A DNA stretch of 64,000 bases from Vibrio mytili. GTDB lineage: Bacteria; Pseudomonadota; Gammaproteobacteria; Enterobacterales; Vibrionaceae. Under the pieces are notes generated by a model. The model was not told the origin of the DNA. It was given only the letters and a program-made list of their open reading frames with translations, and did not search any database. The translations under genes and the position numbers were made by a program. Location of the stretch: contig NZ_JXOK01000010.1 of the NCBI RefSeq assembly GCF_000830505.1, positions 175,105 to 239,104 of the forward strand. The letters are read 5' to 3'. Every line of letters starts with the position of its first letter. Position 1 is the stretch's first letter. Positions 35,182-44,594 of this stretch are shown here, in pieces.

Positions 35182-35415
35182 ATGGTGATTGAGTTTTCTG
35201 TGGGAAAAATCATCGCAACTCAGCATGAGGTGGTTGTGAAGCTAGCGGGAAGTTCGATGGCGACGCTTCAAGCCCAGTCAGAATCGATTCAACTGCTTGG
35301 CAGAGGAGCTAATGTTATCGTCGCTCACGGCTCAGAATGCAAATGGTCAATTAAACTGGACGATGAAGAACAACTGATTCTGCTTGCTAAAGAAGTAGGA
35401 GTGGACATTCAATAA
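35182..35415 (+). CDS. DUF3389 family small protein
   Basis: 77 residues resembling the Vibrionaceae DUF3389 family (MVIEFSVGKIIATQHEVVVK, LLGRGANVIVAHGSECKWSI). It is mostly beta strand with no membrane segment. TAGGTAAG precedes the ATG. It is tightly linked to the thioesterase gene upstream, so a shared function is possible but unknown. Family assignment is from memory of the consensus. Confidence 0.65.
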   Translation: MVIEFSVGKIIATQHEVVVKLAGSSMATLQAQSESIQLLGRGANVIVAHGSECKWSIKLDDEEQLILLAKEVGVDIQ

Positions 35416-35494
35416 ACTTACTATCAGGATTTGCACTTCTGACTAAAAATGAGGAAACTTAGTGCACCGATAACAGAATAAGTTTTTCCTCTTT

Positions 35495-37189
35495 ATGAGC
35501 AGCCCTCGTTTACGTGTTCAATTTGAAACACTGTTTGAAAAATTCTCTGGTAATGATACTGACGTTCAACTAGAGGACATTACAGACGCGCTTTTTTGCA
35601 CGCGTCGTAATGCTCGTATCGTCCTCAATAAGCTAGAAGAAGAGGGCTGGATTGAGTGGCATCCTGCCGCAGGGCGCGGCAAACTCTCTAAGTTGGTGTT
35701 TAAACGTAACCGAAGTGATGTTAGTGAGAACCTCGCCAAACGTTATTTAGAAGAAGGTAAAATAGGGCAAGCTCTTGAGGCCCTCGACAACGATGCAGCC
35801 CGTTTAACGCAAGTCATTCAAGGGTACCTTGGCTTGCAGCACCGGCAAGGTGAACAGGTCATACGATTGCCTTATTACCGACCTTTGGCAATGCTTAACC
35901 CACAGAAACCGATGCGACGCTCTGAACTGCATATCGCGAGGCAAATCTTTAGTGGGCTCACGCGTTTAGATGAAAACGAACAACTTCAGCCGGATCTTGC
36001 TCATACTTGGGAAGCATTATCAGACAAACATTGGCGATTTTACCTTCGACGTGGGATTCGTTTTCATAATGGCGAACCGCTCACAACTGACAGTGTATTA
36101 GAAAGCTTGCGCTCGCTGTCCAACTGGAACTTGTTCTCGCACATTGAGAGTGTCTCTTCGCCACAAGCATGGATTATCGACATCAAGTTAGTTCGTCCAG
36201 ATCGGTATTTGCCCTTAGCTTTGAGTGAGTCTCAAGCAAAAATACTGCTTCCCCAAGCTTTACGCTCGGAAGACTTTGATACCAAGCCAATCGGCTCTGG
36301 ACCATTTCAAGTAAAAGTCAATGATGATAAGCGTCTTATTCTCACCGCTTTTGATGGCTATTTTGGGCTTCGTCCTTTGTTAGATCAGGTAGAGGTATGG
36401 GTGATTGATGAAGCGTACTCGTCTATCGTTTACCCAAGTTTATCGAAACCAGAAATGGGTAAACACTTATCTTCGGACGAAGTGGAATTGGATCCTGGCT
36501 GTACTTTTCTGTTATTGAACAAGAATACGGGTATAGCAAAAGATCCACGCTGGGCTAACTTCTTGAGTCAGGCGTTGAATAGTCACCAGATATACTCGCA
36601 TATACCACAAGATAAAGTGATTGAGTTAGGCGTATTACAAGCGTTTGGTTTAAAGCCAGGCTGGATAGATCTTAGGCCATCGAGCGCCACATCTGCACCG
36701 CAGCAAGATAAAACAATTTCTGTAGCGTATCAAAAAAATCACCCTATGTTTCCTGTGATCGCCAAAATCATCAAAAACCTTCTTAAACTACATGGCATTG
36801 AAGTCACGTTTGTACGTTATGATAGCCAACCTCCGCTCCCAGAAGATGTCGATATTTGGTTAAAGGCTATGGGGATCGCCACCAATAGAAATGATGCTCT
36901 GGCCGGCTGGTTGCTTGATTATAGTGACATCGACAAATTTAGCTCGAGTTATGATTTTGCTGAATGGGTGGCATTAGTCGATAAGTGGCGTGCTGGGGTT
37001 TACGCCGATTTTCCAGCGAGAGAATTAGGGAAACAATTAGTCCGAAGCCGTCAAGTCATACCGATGTTTCACTGTTGGCTTGGGGTAAACAAGGACCATA
37101 GTGGTGCGTTACAAAATGCCAAATGTAATGCTTTGGGTTGGTTCGATTTTAATAACGTATGGGTAAAACCAGATGGCCAAACCGAATAA
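35495..37189 (+). CDS. sgrR: SgrR family transcriptional regulator
   Basis: 564 residues. An N-terminal SgrR-type winged helix (residues 1-115, with ITDALFCTRRNARIVLNKLE as the recognition region) is fused to a solute-binding-protein-like domain of SBP family 5 (about 160-480: ELHIARQIFSGLTRLDENEQ, FYLRRGIRFHNGEPLTTDSV). E. coli SgrR senses glucose-phosphate stress and activates sgrS. No SgrS-like RNA is recognised here. The ribosome binding site is poor. It overlaps the next zinc-ribbon gene by 17 bases. Confidence 0.9.
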   Translation: MSSPRLRVQFETLFEKFSGNDTDVQLEDITDALFCTRRNARIVLNKLEEEGWIEWHPAAGRGKLSKLVFKRNRSDVSENLAKRYLEEGKIGQALEALDNDAARLTQVIQGYLGLQHRQGEQVIRLPYYRPLAMLNPQKPMRRSELHIARQIFSGLTRLDENEQLQPDLAHTWEALSDKHWRFYLRRGIRFHNGEPLTTDSVLESLRSLSNWNLFSHIESVSSPQAWIIDIKLVRPDRYLPLALSESQAKILLPQALRSEDFDTKPIGSGPFQVKVNDDKRLILTAFDGYFGLRPLLDQVEVWVIDEAYSSIVYPSLSKPEMGKHLSSDEVELDPGCTFLLLNKNTGIAKDPRWANFLSQALNSHQIYSHIPQDKVIELGVLQAFGLKPGWIDLRPSSATSAPQQDKTISVAYQKNHPMFPVIAKIIKNLLKLHGIEVTFVRYDSQPPLPEDVDIWLKAMGIATNRNDALAGWLLDYSDIDKFSSSYDFAEWVALVDKWRAGVYADFPARELGKQLVRSRQVIPMFHCWLGVNKDHSGALQNAKCNALGWFDFNNVWVKPDGQTE

Positions 37190-37424
37190 GAAACAACCAA
37201 CCAAAACCGTCGATATTTTCTGTTCAAAATGCAAAACGCAGTTGTTCAAATATCGCAAAGGCGGAAAGGGTGCACTAGTCAAATGCTTCAAGGAGCGTAT
37301 TGTTGAGGATTTCACCGAGCAGCCATGTCAGTGTCCTAGGTGTGGGCTAGAGTTTGCTCGAGACATGTTAGTAAGAGGGACGCCCGCATACAAAATGATT
37401 GGCGGCAAAGTCACAATGAAATAA
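37173..37424 (+). CDS. Small zinc-ribbon protein
   Basis: 83 residues with two CxxC pairs (CSKC near 17-20 and CPRC in QCPRCGLEFARD) separated by a basic segment, forming a zinc ribbon. The N-terminus is strongly basic (MAKPNKKQPTKTVD), suggesting nucleic-acid contact. It begins inside sgrR (17-base overlap) and ends 6 bases before the GTG of cutA, so it probably belongs to an sgrR-ribbon-cutA unit. Family unrecognised. Confidence 0.6.
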   Translation: MAKPNKKQPTKTVDIFCSKCKTQLFKYRKGGKGALVKCFKERIVEDFTEQPCQCPRCGLEFARDMLVRGTPAYKMIGGKVTMK

Positions 37425-37433
37425 GGATGAGTG

Positions 37434-37763
37434 ATGAAAAAGCATGACTACTGCGTCGTACTGAGTACAACCAACACAGAAAAAAATCGCGATCAAATAA
37501 TCAAAGGTTTGTTAGAAGCAAAATTGGCGGCTTGCATCCAAACGATCCCAATCGAAAGCCACTACGTTTGGCAAGAGGAGCTGTGTACCGATCATGAATG
37601 GTTACTGGTGATAAAAACGCGTCGGGATCTCTATGAATTGGTAGAAGAGAAGATCGATAACCTGCACGACTATGATGTTGCCCAGATTGTGCAGGTGCCT
37701 ATCGTCGATGGTTTGAACCCATATTTAGAATGGATTCGTGAATCGACGTTGAGCAGACATTAA
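37434..37763 (+). CDS. cutA: Divalent ion tolerance protein CutA
   Basis: 109 residues from the ATG at 37434 (a GTG at 37431 is the alternative). CutA family signatures are TTNTEKNRDQIIKGLLEAKL, AACIQTIPIESHYVWQEEL, LLVIKTRR and YDVAQIVQVPIVDG, with H71-type C-terminal aromatic residues. It forms trimers; it was named for copper tolerance, but its actual function is unclear. Its 3' end overlaps the convergent yjdF gene by 39 bases. Confidence 0.93.
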   Translation: MKKHDYCVVLSTTNTEKNRDQIIKGLLEAKLAACIQTIPIESHYVWQEELCTDHEWLLVIKTRRDLYELVEEKIDNLHDYDVAQIVQVPIVDGLNPYLEWIRESTLSRH

Positions 37764-38321
37764 TAGTAATGATATGACTGCGCCTGCTGTATCACAAAGC
37801 ATGTCTTTTTGGGCGTCCCAAATATCGCCTTGTGACCCCAGAAAGGCAATGCCTTCATCGCCTCCAGCGATCTCTGCGTACCCCCATTCTATGATCTCAT
37901 AGCCAGCCGCGAGTGACATGATGGCAAACAGAGCAAACCAACATGAGAAAGTCACACTCACCTTTTTGTATCGAATCAAATATTCCGCGATGGGATAAGC
38001 GTATAAACCAATCGCAAAGTGGGCGATTCTGTCAAAGTTGTTTCTCTCCGAGCCGATTAGATCGTTAAACCAACCAAATGGGACTTCTGCAAACGTATAT
38101 TTAGCGCCAACGGTGTGCAGACAAAGCCAGATGAACATCAACAGATAAGCCGTGTTGCTAAACTGATGCCGGATAGAGACTCCCCATATCGCAATAAGTA
38201 TCGCTATCGCAGGGATAATTTCAGCGAACCATACCGCGCGAGAGTTTGGTTCTAATGCAGAAAAAAGAAAAACAACGGCGTAGAAAATAGTCAATCCCAA
38301 TAATGTCGAAGTACTTTTCAT
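37725..38321 (-). CDS. yjdF: DUF2238 inner membrane protein YjdF
   Basis: 198 residues with about six membrane segments. Conserved DUF2238 features are WLCLHTVGAKYTFAEVPFG, NNFDRIAHFAIGLYAYPIAE, and AAGYEIIEWGYAEIAGGDEG, then FLGSQGDIWDAQKDMLCDTA, whose Asp/Glu/His residues suggest a metal- or substrate-binding site within the membrane. Function unknown. Its start lies 12 bases from AAGGAT. It converges on and overlaps cutA. Confidence 0.9.
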   Translation of the reverse strand: MKSTSTLLGLTIFYAVVFLFSALEPNSRAVWFAEIIPAIAILIAIWGVSIRHQFSNTAYLLMFIWLCLHTVGAKYTFAEVPFGWFNDLIGSERNNFDRIAHFAIGLYAYPIAEYLIRYKKVSVTFSCWFALFAIMSLAAGYEIIEWGYAEIAGGDEGIAFLGSQGDIWDAQKDMLCDTAGAVISLLLMSAQRRFTNPF

Positions 38322-38677
38322 AGAGGTATTTGATCCTTCACTAAGACAGTTTTACGTCTGGCTTTTATCATTACATTGAATCGAACGGTGTGCAATTATA
38401 ATTTTTTGACTTCACGGAACCAGGCATTTGCTTTTCAGAAAATGGCTGATGTCACGCGTGTATCTATAACTACAGGAGCACGAGTACACTAATTACCACT
38501 GTAATGTGAATGTTCTAGCATAGTGGTGTAAGCGACTTAAAAACTATAGTGGCGACTTAACCACATGGTCATAGGTAGGCTAACACATTAAATTCGTATG
38601 TTACTTCAGCACTATCGGCATATTTACGAATATGATACAACATCGTTAAACCATCCCATTTAATGTCAAGAGGGTGC
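38322..38677. other. Divergent intergenic region
   Basis: 356 bases between yjdF and the J-domain gene (true start at 38678). AT-rich, with no hairpin or ORF of note; it must contain both promoters. Confidence 0.5.
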
Positions 38678-39303
38678 ATGGATTCGACATTCAATTTGAA
38701 CCACTTTGAACAAAGCTCAATGGAAAACCCTTTACTGTGGTCAATTCTAGAGATTCTCAGAAAACAGCCATCCAGCTGGAAAGTGCATACCTTAGCCAGT
38801 GAGTTGAGTCATAAAGGTATATAAAACAATTCGATGCTCAACCAGACAAAGACTTATTTAAAAGAAACTTTCTAATCATGAACGCCTTGTATCAACTGCA
38901 AGAAACGCTGTACCCCGAGAGTTGGTTGCAAGTACAAGCGATGGATATACAGTTAATGTCTACTAGTAAGATGACTAATAAAGGTATCGATTTTGAAGAT
39001 CCTTTACGGGCGTATTACTTAGACTGGAAAAATTACGATGCAAGCGCTGATGAGGTGCGTCGTTTGCTGAATGAGTTCTGGACGACGTATCAACGGTTCA
39101 TTGGCAAGAATTCGACGCTTAGCCTTAATCGAGCGAAAGCACTGATGTTATTCGAACTTGATAAAGATGCAACGCGAACTCAAATTAGAAAACGGTGGAG
39201 AAAGCTCGCACTGCGATGGCATCCAGATAGGAAAAATGGCAATGCTGAACAATTCCGAACGCTGTGTGAAGCATGGAATCTACTACGCAATGAAGTGTAT
39301 TAA
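38678..39303 (+). pseudogene. DnaJ-related J-domain protein, frameshifted
   Basis: The obvious ORF (38878-39303) has the J domain at its C-terminus: DATRTQIRKRWRKLALRWHP with the HPD loop (HPDRKNG) intact. Upstream, from an ATG at 38678 with AGAGGG before it, another frame gives NHFEQSSMENPLLWSILEIL and WKVHTLASELSHKGI, then a TAA at 38822. Adding one T there links the two (KGILKQFDAQPDKDLFKRNF), giving 208 residues. The N-terminal part matches the DNAJ-related N-terminal domain that accompanies such C-terminal J domains. It should be read as one gene; the partner Hsp70 is unknown, with DnaK or YegD possible. Confidence 0.82.
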
Positions 39304-39423
39304 TGGCAACAGATGTTGTTGCCATTAATAAGGTTTGTGTTTTATGCCCACGTTCTCTCACTAACTGCACTCAAGCCAAAGAGCACGAATAGGGGGAAAC
39401 TGCACAAACGTGTTGGTTTACGT

Positions 39424-41079
39424 TTAACTTGTTGATTTAAATTGAGACTTACGCATGCGGTTCAGTGCAGCCATCACATCTAAGGTTCTTGGTTTCGCGA
39501 GGTCCCCTTGCTTTGGCAATAAAGCATACCAGTCGTTTGAGAGCATTTCTTCGATCTCTTTTGCAGGGTTCGTACACCAGCCTGGTTGTTGGGCTAACTG
39601 GAACCAAAGCCAGCCAATGGTATTGACCTCATCCGCTGACTCTAACTGCTCTAATGCACTTAGGTCTGTAAACTCTTTACCAAACCTAAGGGATTGTTTT
39701 CCTTTCGCATTAACCCGAAACTTACCATCCATCAAAATTTTCATCAAAGCTTCGCGACTTAATGCGCGAGGAGGGAATGTTTGTAGTGCCTCTTCCGACT
39801 CGTTATGTCGTTGCGTTGGATGTTGGGCAATGACTTGCTGCGCTTTCTCTGTCACATCTACCGCTTGGTAGTCATGCATTTGTATCACGGTATCGGCGAC
39901 GTCAAGGTAATCCCCGGATCCACCCATAACAATGATCGTTGATATGGCAAGATCATCACGTAACTGCCCGATACGATCGACTAGCGGTGTTATCGGTTCA
40001 TCACCTTTTGACACCAATGCTTGCATTCTTTCATCACGAATCATGAAGTTAGTGGCGGACGTATCTTCATCAATTAGTAGCGATGTGGCGCCAGATTCGA
40101 TCGATTCTTGTAACCATGCAGCTTGAGACGTAGACCCGGATGCATCTTGAGTAGAGAAATCCGCAGTATCTTTCCCCATTGGTAGGTGATTAATGTAGTT
40201 CACAAGATTTAAATGATGAACACAACGTCCGTCTTCAGCGCGGATTTTCATCGCCTTGTTGTCAGTGACAATATATTCACGTCCATCATCAGGGGTGTGA
40301 TCATAAATCGAGCGCTCAATCGCGTTTAGCAAGGTTGACTTACCGTGGAACCCGCCACCTACAATTAACGTGATACCTTTAGGAATACCAAGACCAGTGA
40401 CATAGCCTTTGTTTGGCGCATGTAATGTCACCTGTAATGACTCTGGCGCTTTAAATTTTACTGCATCTTTCATCGGCAAGTCACAGTTCCCCGCAATACG
40501 AGGAAGGGTGCTGCCATTGGCAACAAATGCGACTAAGTCATTCGCTTCCAGTTGTGCTCGCAAAGCATCTTGATCTTCTACCACTTGACAGTGTTTAAGC
40601 ATCGCATCTTTGTCCAGCTCACGTTCTAATGTGGCTTTACGAATAAACTTTGGCAAATGAAAAGTAATAATATTATTCGCTTTCTTGCCCAATACTGAGC
40701 GGCCTTCTGCGGGCAGATCGACCCGAAAACGTAGCTCGATTCCTTCTTCTGTGAATAGAACGGCAGTGTTATCCAGTACGGTTTGACCATTGAGTGCAAT
40801 GGAGACACTGTTTTCCTGCTTTGCAAATTGGTCAAAACTTCGGGCAATGAAGTCACGTGCTGCCCGCTGAAAGGCGGGAGATTCATCTTTCAGCCACTCT
40901 AATCCTGTCAAAGACCATGCACGTGTTGCACGAAAGCGAGATGCAGAAGCATAAGGGTCGCCTTGTACGTGATCGATAAACAGAGTGAAATCGGTGAAGT
41001 CGTATTGACCTTTTATTTGCTGATAAGCACGATAGTTCTGTTTTTCAATTTTTTTTAGCGTGGCGATTAACTGGTCCAT
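39424..41079 (-). CDS. ABC-class ATPase (PF09818 family)
   Basis: 551 residues. It has an N-terminal domain (1-150), then an ABC-type nucleotide-binding domain with Walker A GGGFHGKSTLL (about 237-247), TSLLIDEDTSATNFMIRDERM as Walker B/D-loop region, and TIIVMGGSGDYLDVADTVIQ. There is no transmembrane partner and no classical LSGGQ. The family is widespread but uncharacterised; the trypanosome homologue MRB1590 is linked to RNA editing, hinting at RNA or nucleoprotein binding. It stands alone between the J-domain gene and the c-di-GMP gene. Confidence 0.88.
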   Translation of the reverse strand: MDQLIATLKKIEKQNYRAYQQIKGQYDFTDFTLFIDHVQGDPYASASRFRATRAWSLTGLEWLKDESPAFQRAARDFIARSFDQFAKQENSVSIALNGQTVLDNTAVLFTEEGIELRFRVDLPAEGRSVLGKKANNIITFHLPKFIRKATLERELDKDAMLKHCQVVEDQDALRAQLEANDLVAFVANGSTLPRIAGNCDLPMKDAVKFKAPESLQVTLHAPNKGYVTGLGIPKGITLIVGGGFHGKSTLLNAIERSIYDHTPDDGREYIVTDNKAMKIRAEDGRCVHHLNLVNYINHLPMGKDTADFSTQDASGSTSQAAWLQESIESGATSLLIDEDTSATNFMIRDERMQALVSKGDEPITPLVDRIGQLRDDLAISTIIVMGGSGDYLDVADTVIQMHDYQAVDVTEKAQQVIAQHPTQRHNESEEALQTFPPRALSREALMKILMDGKFRVNAKGKQSLRFGKEFTDLSALEQLESADEVNTIGWLWFQLAQQPGWCTNPAKEIEEMLSNDWYALLPKQGDLAKPRTLDVMAALNRMRKSQFKSTS

Positions 41080-41151
41080 GAAGATGCTGGCCTTTTTATT
41101 AGATGCGGGCGGCGATTATAGGAACCACCGCGAAGAGAGTAAAGCAATAGG

Positions 41152-43062
41152 TTACGAGGTGAAGGTGTATTGCCCATTTACTGAACGTCGTTGATAAAAG
41201 CTCTGTTCAAATTCATTGCTAGGCATTGGCTTTCCATACAAGAAGCCTTGACCGACATCACAGCCTTCCTGAATTAAAAATTGCTCTTGTTGTATCGATT
41301 CAACGCCTTCAATAATGACTTGTAAGTCGAGCTTTTTGGCAATATGAATGATCGAGCAGATAATCTCTCGATCATCCTCTGAGCTATCCATTTGATGCAC
41401 GAAGCTTTTATCAATTTTTATGCTATCGAAAGGGTATTTCTTCAAATAGCTGAACGAGGCATAACCTGTTCCAAAATCGTCCAGTGACAGTGTCACGCCT
41501 AAGTTGTGGAGTTTTTCTAACGTTGCGCTCGCGATAATTTCATCAGCGATTAACGCGCTTTCTGTGACTTCTAGCTCCAGAAAATGTGCGGGAAGGTGAA
41601 AAGTGTCGAGTAGGTGTTCAACTTGTTCTGCGAAATTCACATTCTGCAATTGCACTGGTGAAACATTTACTGCGATTTTAAAATTATCCACTACCTCGGA
41701 CCATTGTTTCGCTTTATCTATGGCGGTACGAAGAACAAACTGACCGACTTCGAAAATCAAACCATTCTGCTCAGCCATATGAATGAGAGCCTCGTTTGAC
41801 ACATCTCCGAGTACTGGGTGACGCCATCTTAGTAGCGCTTCTGCACCAATCCATTGGTGAGTATGAGGGTGAACCTTCGGCTGGAAATAGAGCATAAGAT
41901 CATCATTTCTCACTGCTTGTAACAAGTAGCCTTCCAATTGATTGTGGTTGTTGAGTTCGGTGTCATGACTCTCACTGAAATAGCGATATGTCTCACCAGA
42001 ATCCTTACACAACAGCATGGCATAACTGGCGTGTTGTAGTAATTGTTTGGGATTACTTGTCTTGTAAGCTTCAACGACACCAATATGGGCGTTTAAATGG
42101 ACTTCAGTACCATTAACGTAAAAGCTTTCTAAGCTGATAAGCGCTAACTCTTCAAGCAGTTTTGGCAACTCTATTTCGATATCAGAGCCCCACATCAGGA
42201 AAACGAGATCATTAGAACTAGGGCGGCCAGTGATGAAGCGATCTGATTCTATCTGTTTGAGACGTAAGCGAAAATCTTTAAGAATTTCATCAAACTCTTT
42301 ATACCCATAACGAGTTTGAATGCTTCGAGCATTGGTAAAACCAACATTAATAACGAGTAATGATTGCTCATTGTTATCAAAGGACTCTAATGTCTGTTCA
42401 ATCACCATTTCTAGGGCGCTACGATTTAAAAAACCCGTTCCGGAGTCGTGATTTTTTTGATAATCAACCTGTCGCTCGGCCTCTTCACGAAGGTCCTTTT
42501 CTTTTACTAGTGAATAACTCAGTTGGGCAAGGTCACTTGTTCTGTCCTCAACTCGCGACTTAAGTTCATCGTTGAGTCGCATTAACTTGTGCTGCTGTAA
42601 AACCACAGAGAGCTGCGCCTCTATTGAATCTTTTAACGTAAACAGCAATTGACGATAGGTTTCATCAAAGTGATGGGTTTTTGAGTCCAGGACGCAGATG
42701 GTTCCGAATGCTTCACCGTTGGGCCAAGATAAGGGGAGGCCACAGTAAGACACCATACCAAGTTTGATGTCGGGATTATCACACCAAGCTTTATCCAATA
42801 GCGCATTTTCTACGGTTAATGCTTTATTGTTGTTAATGACGTATTCACAATATAAGCCATTACCCAATCGTTCTGCATCGCCAACCTGATAGGGGTTGTG
42901 CATCGTTGTACTGCGATTGTGAACTTCAATATGATTGGGATGTACGCGCATGATTAAAGCGGCAGGAACATCTCCCACTTCTGCAAGTAAGTTGACGATA
43001 TCTTGCCAACTTTTTTGCATCGAATCCGGAATTTCATAATCCAACGTGTGATAATGTCCCAT
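41152..43062 (-). CDS. GAF-GGDEF-EAL c-di-GMP protein
   Basis: 636 residues. Order: GAF domain (about 15-155, CGLPLSWPNGEAFGTICVLD), a coiled linker (155-205), a degenerate GGDEF domain (210-360, where the signature is SSNDL, so no cyclase activity is expected), and an EAL domain (375-625). The EAL has intact EALLRW, VNVSPVQL, ELEVTESALI, SLDDFGTGYASFSYLKKYP, IKIDKSF and EGVES motifs, so phosphodiesterase activity is likely. No membrane segment. The GAF may sense a small ligand or redox state. GGGATGG precedes the ATG. Confidence 0.92.
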   Translation of the reverse strand: MGHYHTLDYEIPDSMQKSWQDIVNLLAEVGDVPAALIMRVHPNHIEVHNRSTTMHNPYQVGDAERLGNGLYCEYVINNNKALTVENALLDKAWCDNPDIKLGMVSYCGLPLSWPNGEAFGTICVLDSKTHHFDETYRQLLFTLKDSIEAQLSVVLQQHKLMRLNDELKSRVEDRTSDLAQLSYSLVKEKDLREEAERQVDYQKNHDSGTGFLNRSALEMVIEQTLESFDNNEQSLLVINVGFTNARSIQTRYGYKEFDEILKDFRLRLKQIESDRFITGRPSSNDLVFLMWGSDIEIELPKLLEELALISLESFYVNGTEVHLNAHIGVVEAYKTSNPKQLLQHASYAMLLCKDSGETYRYFSESHDTELNNHNQLEGYLLQAVRNDDLMLYFQPKVHPHTHQWIGAEALLRWRHPVLGDVSNEALIHMAEQNGLIFEVGQFVLRTAIDKAKQWSEVVDNFKIAVNVSPVQLQNVNFAEQVEHLLDTFHLPAHFLELEVTESALIADEIIASATLEKLHNLGVTLSLDDFGTGYASFSYLKKYPFDSIKIDKSFVHQMDSSEDDREIICSIIHIAKKLDLQVIIEGVESIQQEQFLIQEGCDVGQGFLYGKPMPSNEFEQSFYQRRSVNGQYTFTS

Positions 43063-43240
43063 TTAAGCCATCCCTTTTTTGTCATATTTCTTTGTTATTT
43101 TTTGTCTTAATGAACGCAACAATTGTTTATACGTTGTTTGGCGCATCCTTGGTTTAAATTCGGACATGACGGTTAAAGCTCGCCATCTTAAAATGGTTTA
43201 ATTCTCATTCAATTATAGGTTCAGACGAAAAATCAGAATA

Positions 43241-43272
43241 AAAAAAGGCCCTGAAAAAAATTCAGAGCCTTG
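43241..43272 (-). terminator. Terminator after fabV
   Basis: An 11-bp stem with one mismatch (43245-43255 with 43261-43271) and an A run on the left, giving a U run for leftward transcription, 40 bases past the fabV stop. Confidence 0.82.
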
Positions 43273-43312
43273 CAAAGACTTGGTTAATTCTTAAATATAA
43301 GACATAAATAAG

Positions 43313-44512
43313 TTATGGTTTAAGCGCCGTTAAAGTCTCAAACGAGATATCTTCCGCGTAATCAACATTGTCAAAGTTGAAACCATTGAGTTTCATAAAC
43401 TCCTCTTTAAAGCCTTGATAATCACCTATGTCTTTAAAGTTATCAGCGTTCATTTGTGCAAGAAGTACTGTTACTTGCTGTTGCACCTTTGGATCGAGTT
43501 CTAGGTCATCAATACGAATCAATCTCTCACCATCAACCGGTACCTTATCTTGGCCATACAGTTTGGTGGTGAATAGGCGTTGCATCTGCTCAATACAACG
43601 TTCATGTGTCCCTTGTTCCTTCATAACACGATACAGTGCGAGTAGGTAAGGGCTTAACGCGGGAATGAATACGCTTGCTTTGGTCACAAGTGCTTTACAG
43701 ACGGTGACGTAAGCGCCACCATCAAAGTTCGCAAGCTTGAGGTTCAATGCATGACTGGTTTGGTGTAAATCAACCTTAGCTCGACCGAGCGTGCCATCGA
43801 GATAAATAGGGTGTGTGGCTTCTGGACCTACGTATGAAAAGGCAATGGTTTTACAGCCTTCGGCAAGGGATTCTGAATTAATTAGCGTATCTATCCAGCT
43901 TTCCCAATCTTCTCCTCCCATCACTTTGATGGTGGCTTCAGCTTCTTCTTCTGTTGCTGGTTCCAATGTGGTTTCGACCCATTGGTCGTTTTCCAACAAA
44001 ATCGAAGCACCCGTAACGGGCTCTCCGATAGGTTTTATTACACTTCGCCATAGATCATCACTGTTCGGTTTAGGACGAACGCCAGTTGCTAAACTGTAAA
44101 TGACCAGATCAACTTCACCTTCAAAGTAAGTTTCAATCGCTTCGATAACTTGTTCGCGTATGGTCTCGGAGAATGCATCACCAACGATATTGATAGCGGT
44201 ATGACCTGACTTTTCGGCCTGTTGCTTGAAGAAGACGTTATTGTACCAGCCAGCGCTACCCACCCCTTTGTCTGACGGCCCACGCTCAAATGAAACACCA
44301 ATTGTACTGGCGTTTGCACCGCCGAAAGTGAGAGCGATTCTTGCTGCTAAGCCAAAACCAGAAGAGGCGCCTATGATCAAAACCCTTTTTGGGCCTTGCT
44401 GGATCTGTGGCGCTTGTTTTACATAATCAATTTGCTCTTTTATAGATGCCTCACACCCATATGGATGTGCAGAACGAGCAACAACACCTTGAATTATTGG
44501 CTCTATTCGCAT
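43313..44512 (-). CDS. fabV: Enoyl-ACP reductase FabV
   Basis: 399 residues, the FabV length. Rossmann motif ASSGFGLAARIAL near 49-61; the catalytic Tyr-x8-Lys is present (YLDGTLGRAK near 236-245), which separates FabV from FabI (Y-x6-K). The N-terminus MRIEPIIQGVVARSAHPYGC is typical. NADH-dependent reduction of enoyl-ACP completes each fatty acid elongation cycle; FabV is triclosan-resistant and was first found in Vibrio. GGGGGTAG precedes the ATG, and a terminator follows. Confidence 0.96.
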   Translation of the reverse strand: MRIEPIIQGVVARSAHPYGCEASIKEQIDYVKQAPQIQQGPKRVLIIGASSGFGLAARIALTFGGANASTIGVSFERGPSDKGVGSAGWYNNVFFKQQAEKSGHTAINIVGDAFSETIREQVIEAIETYFEGEVDLVIYSLATGVRPKPNSDDLWRSVIKPIGEPVTGASILLENDQWVETTLEPATEEEAEATIKVMGGEDWESWIDTLINSESLAEGCKTIAFSYVGPEATHPIYLDGTLGRAKVDLHQTSHALNLKLANFDGGAYVTVCKALVTKASVFIPALSPYLLALYRVMKEQGTHERCIEQMQRLFTTKLYGQDKVPVDGERLIRIDDLELDPKVQQQVTVLLAQMNADNFKDIGDYQGFKEEFMKLNGFNFDNVDYAEDISFETLTALKP

Positions 44513-44594
44513 TGTTGTGTCTACCCCCGATGTATGGAATTAGGAATACCATAACGTAAACTAAGGGAAAACTTATTGAGCTAGACCATTAAAG

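Noticed and set aside
35495..37189. SgrS-like small RNA next to sgrR
   Set aside because: The region upstream of sgrR is occupied by the DUF3389 gene and only 79 free bases, with no terminator hairpin of the expected kind.
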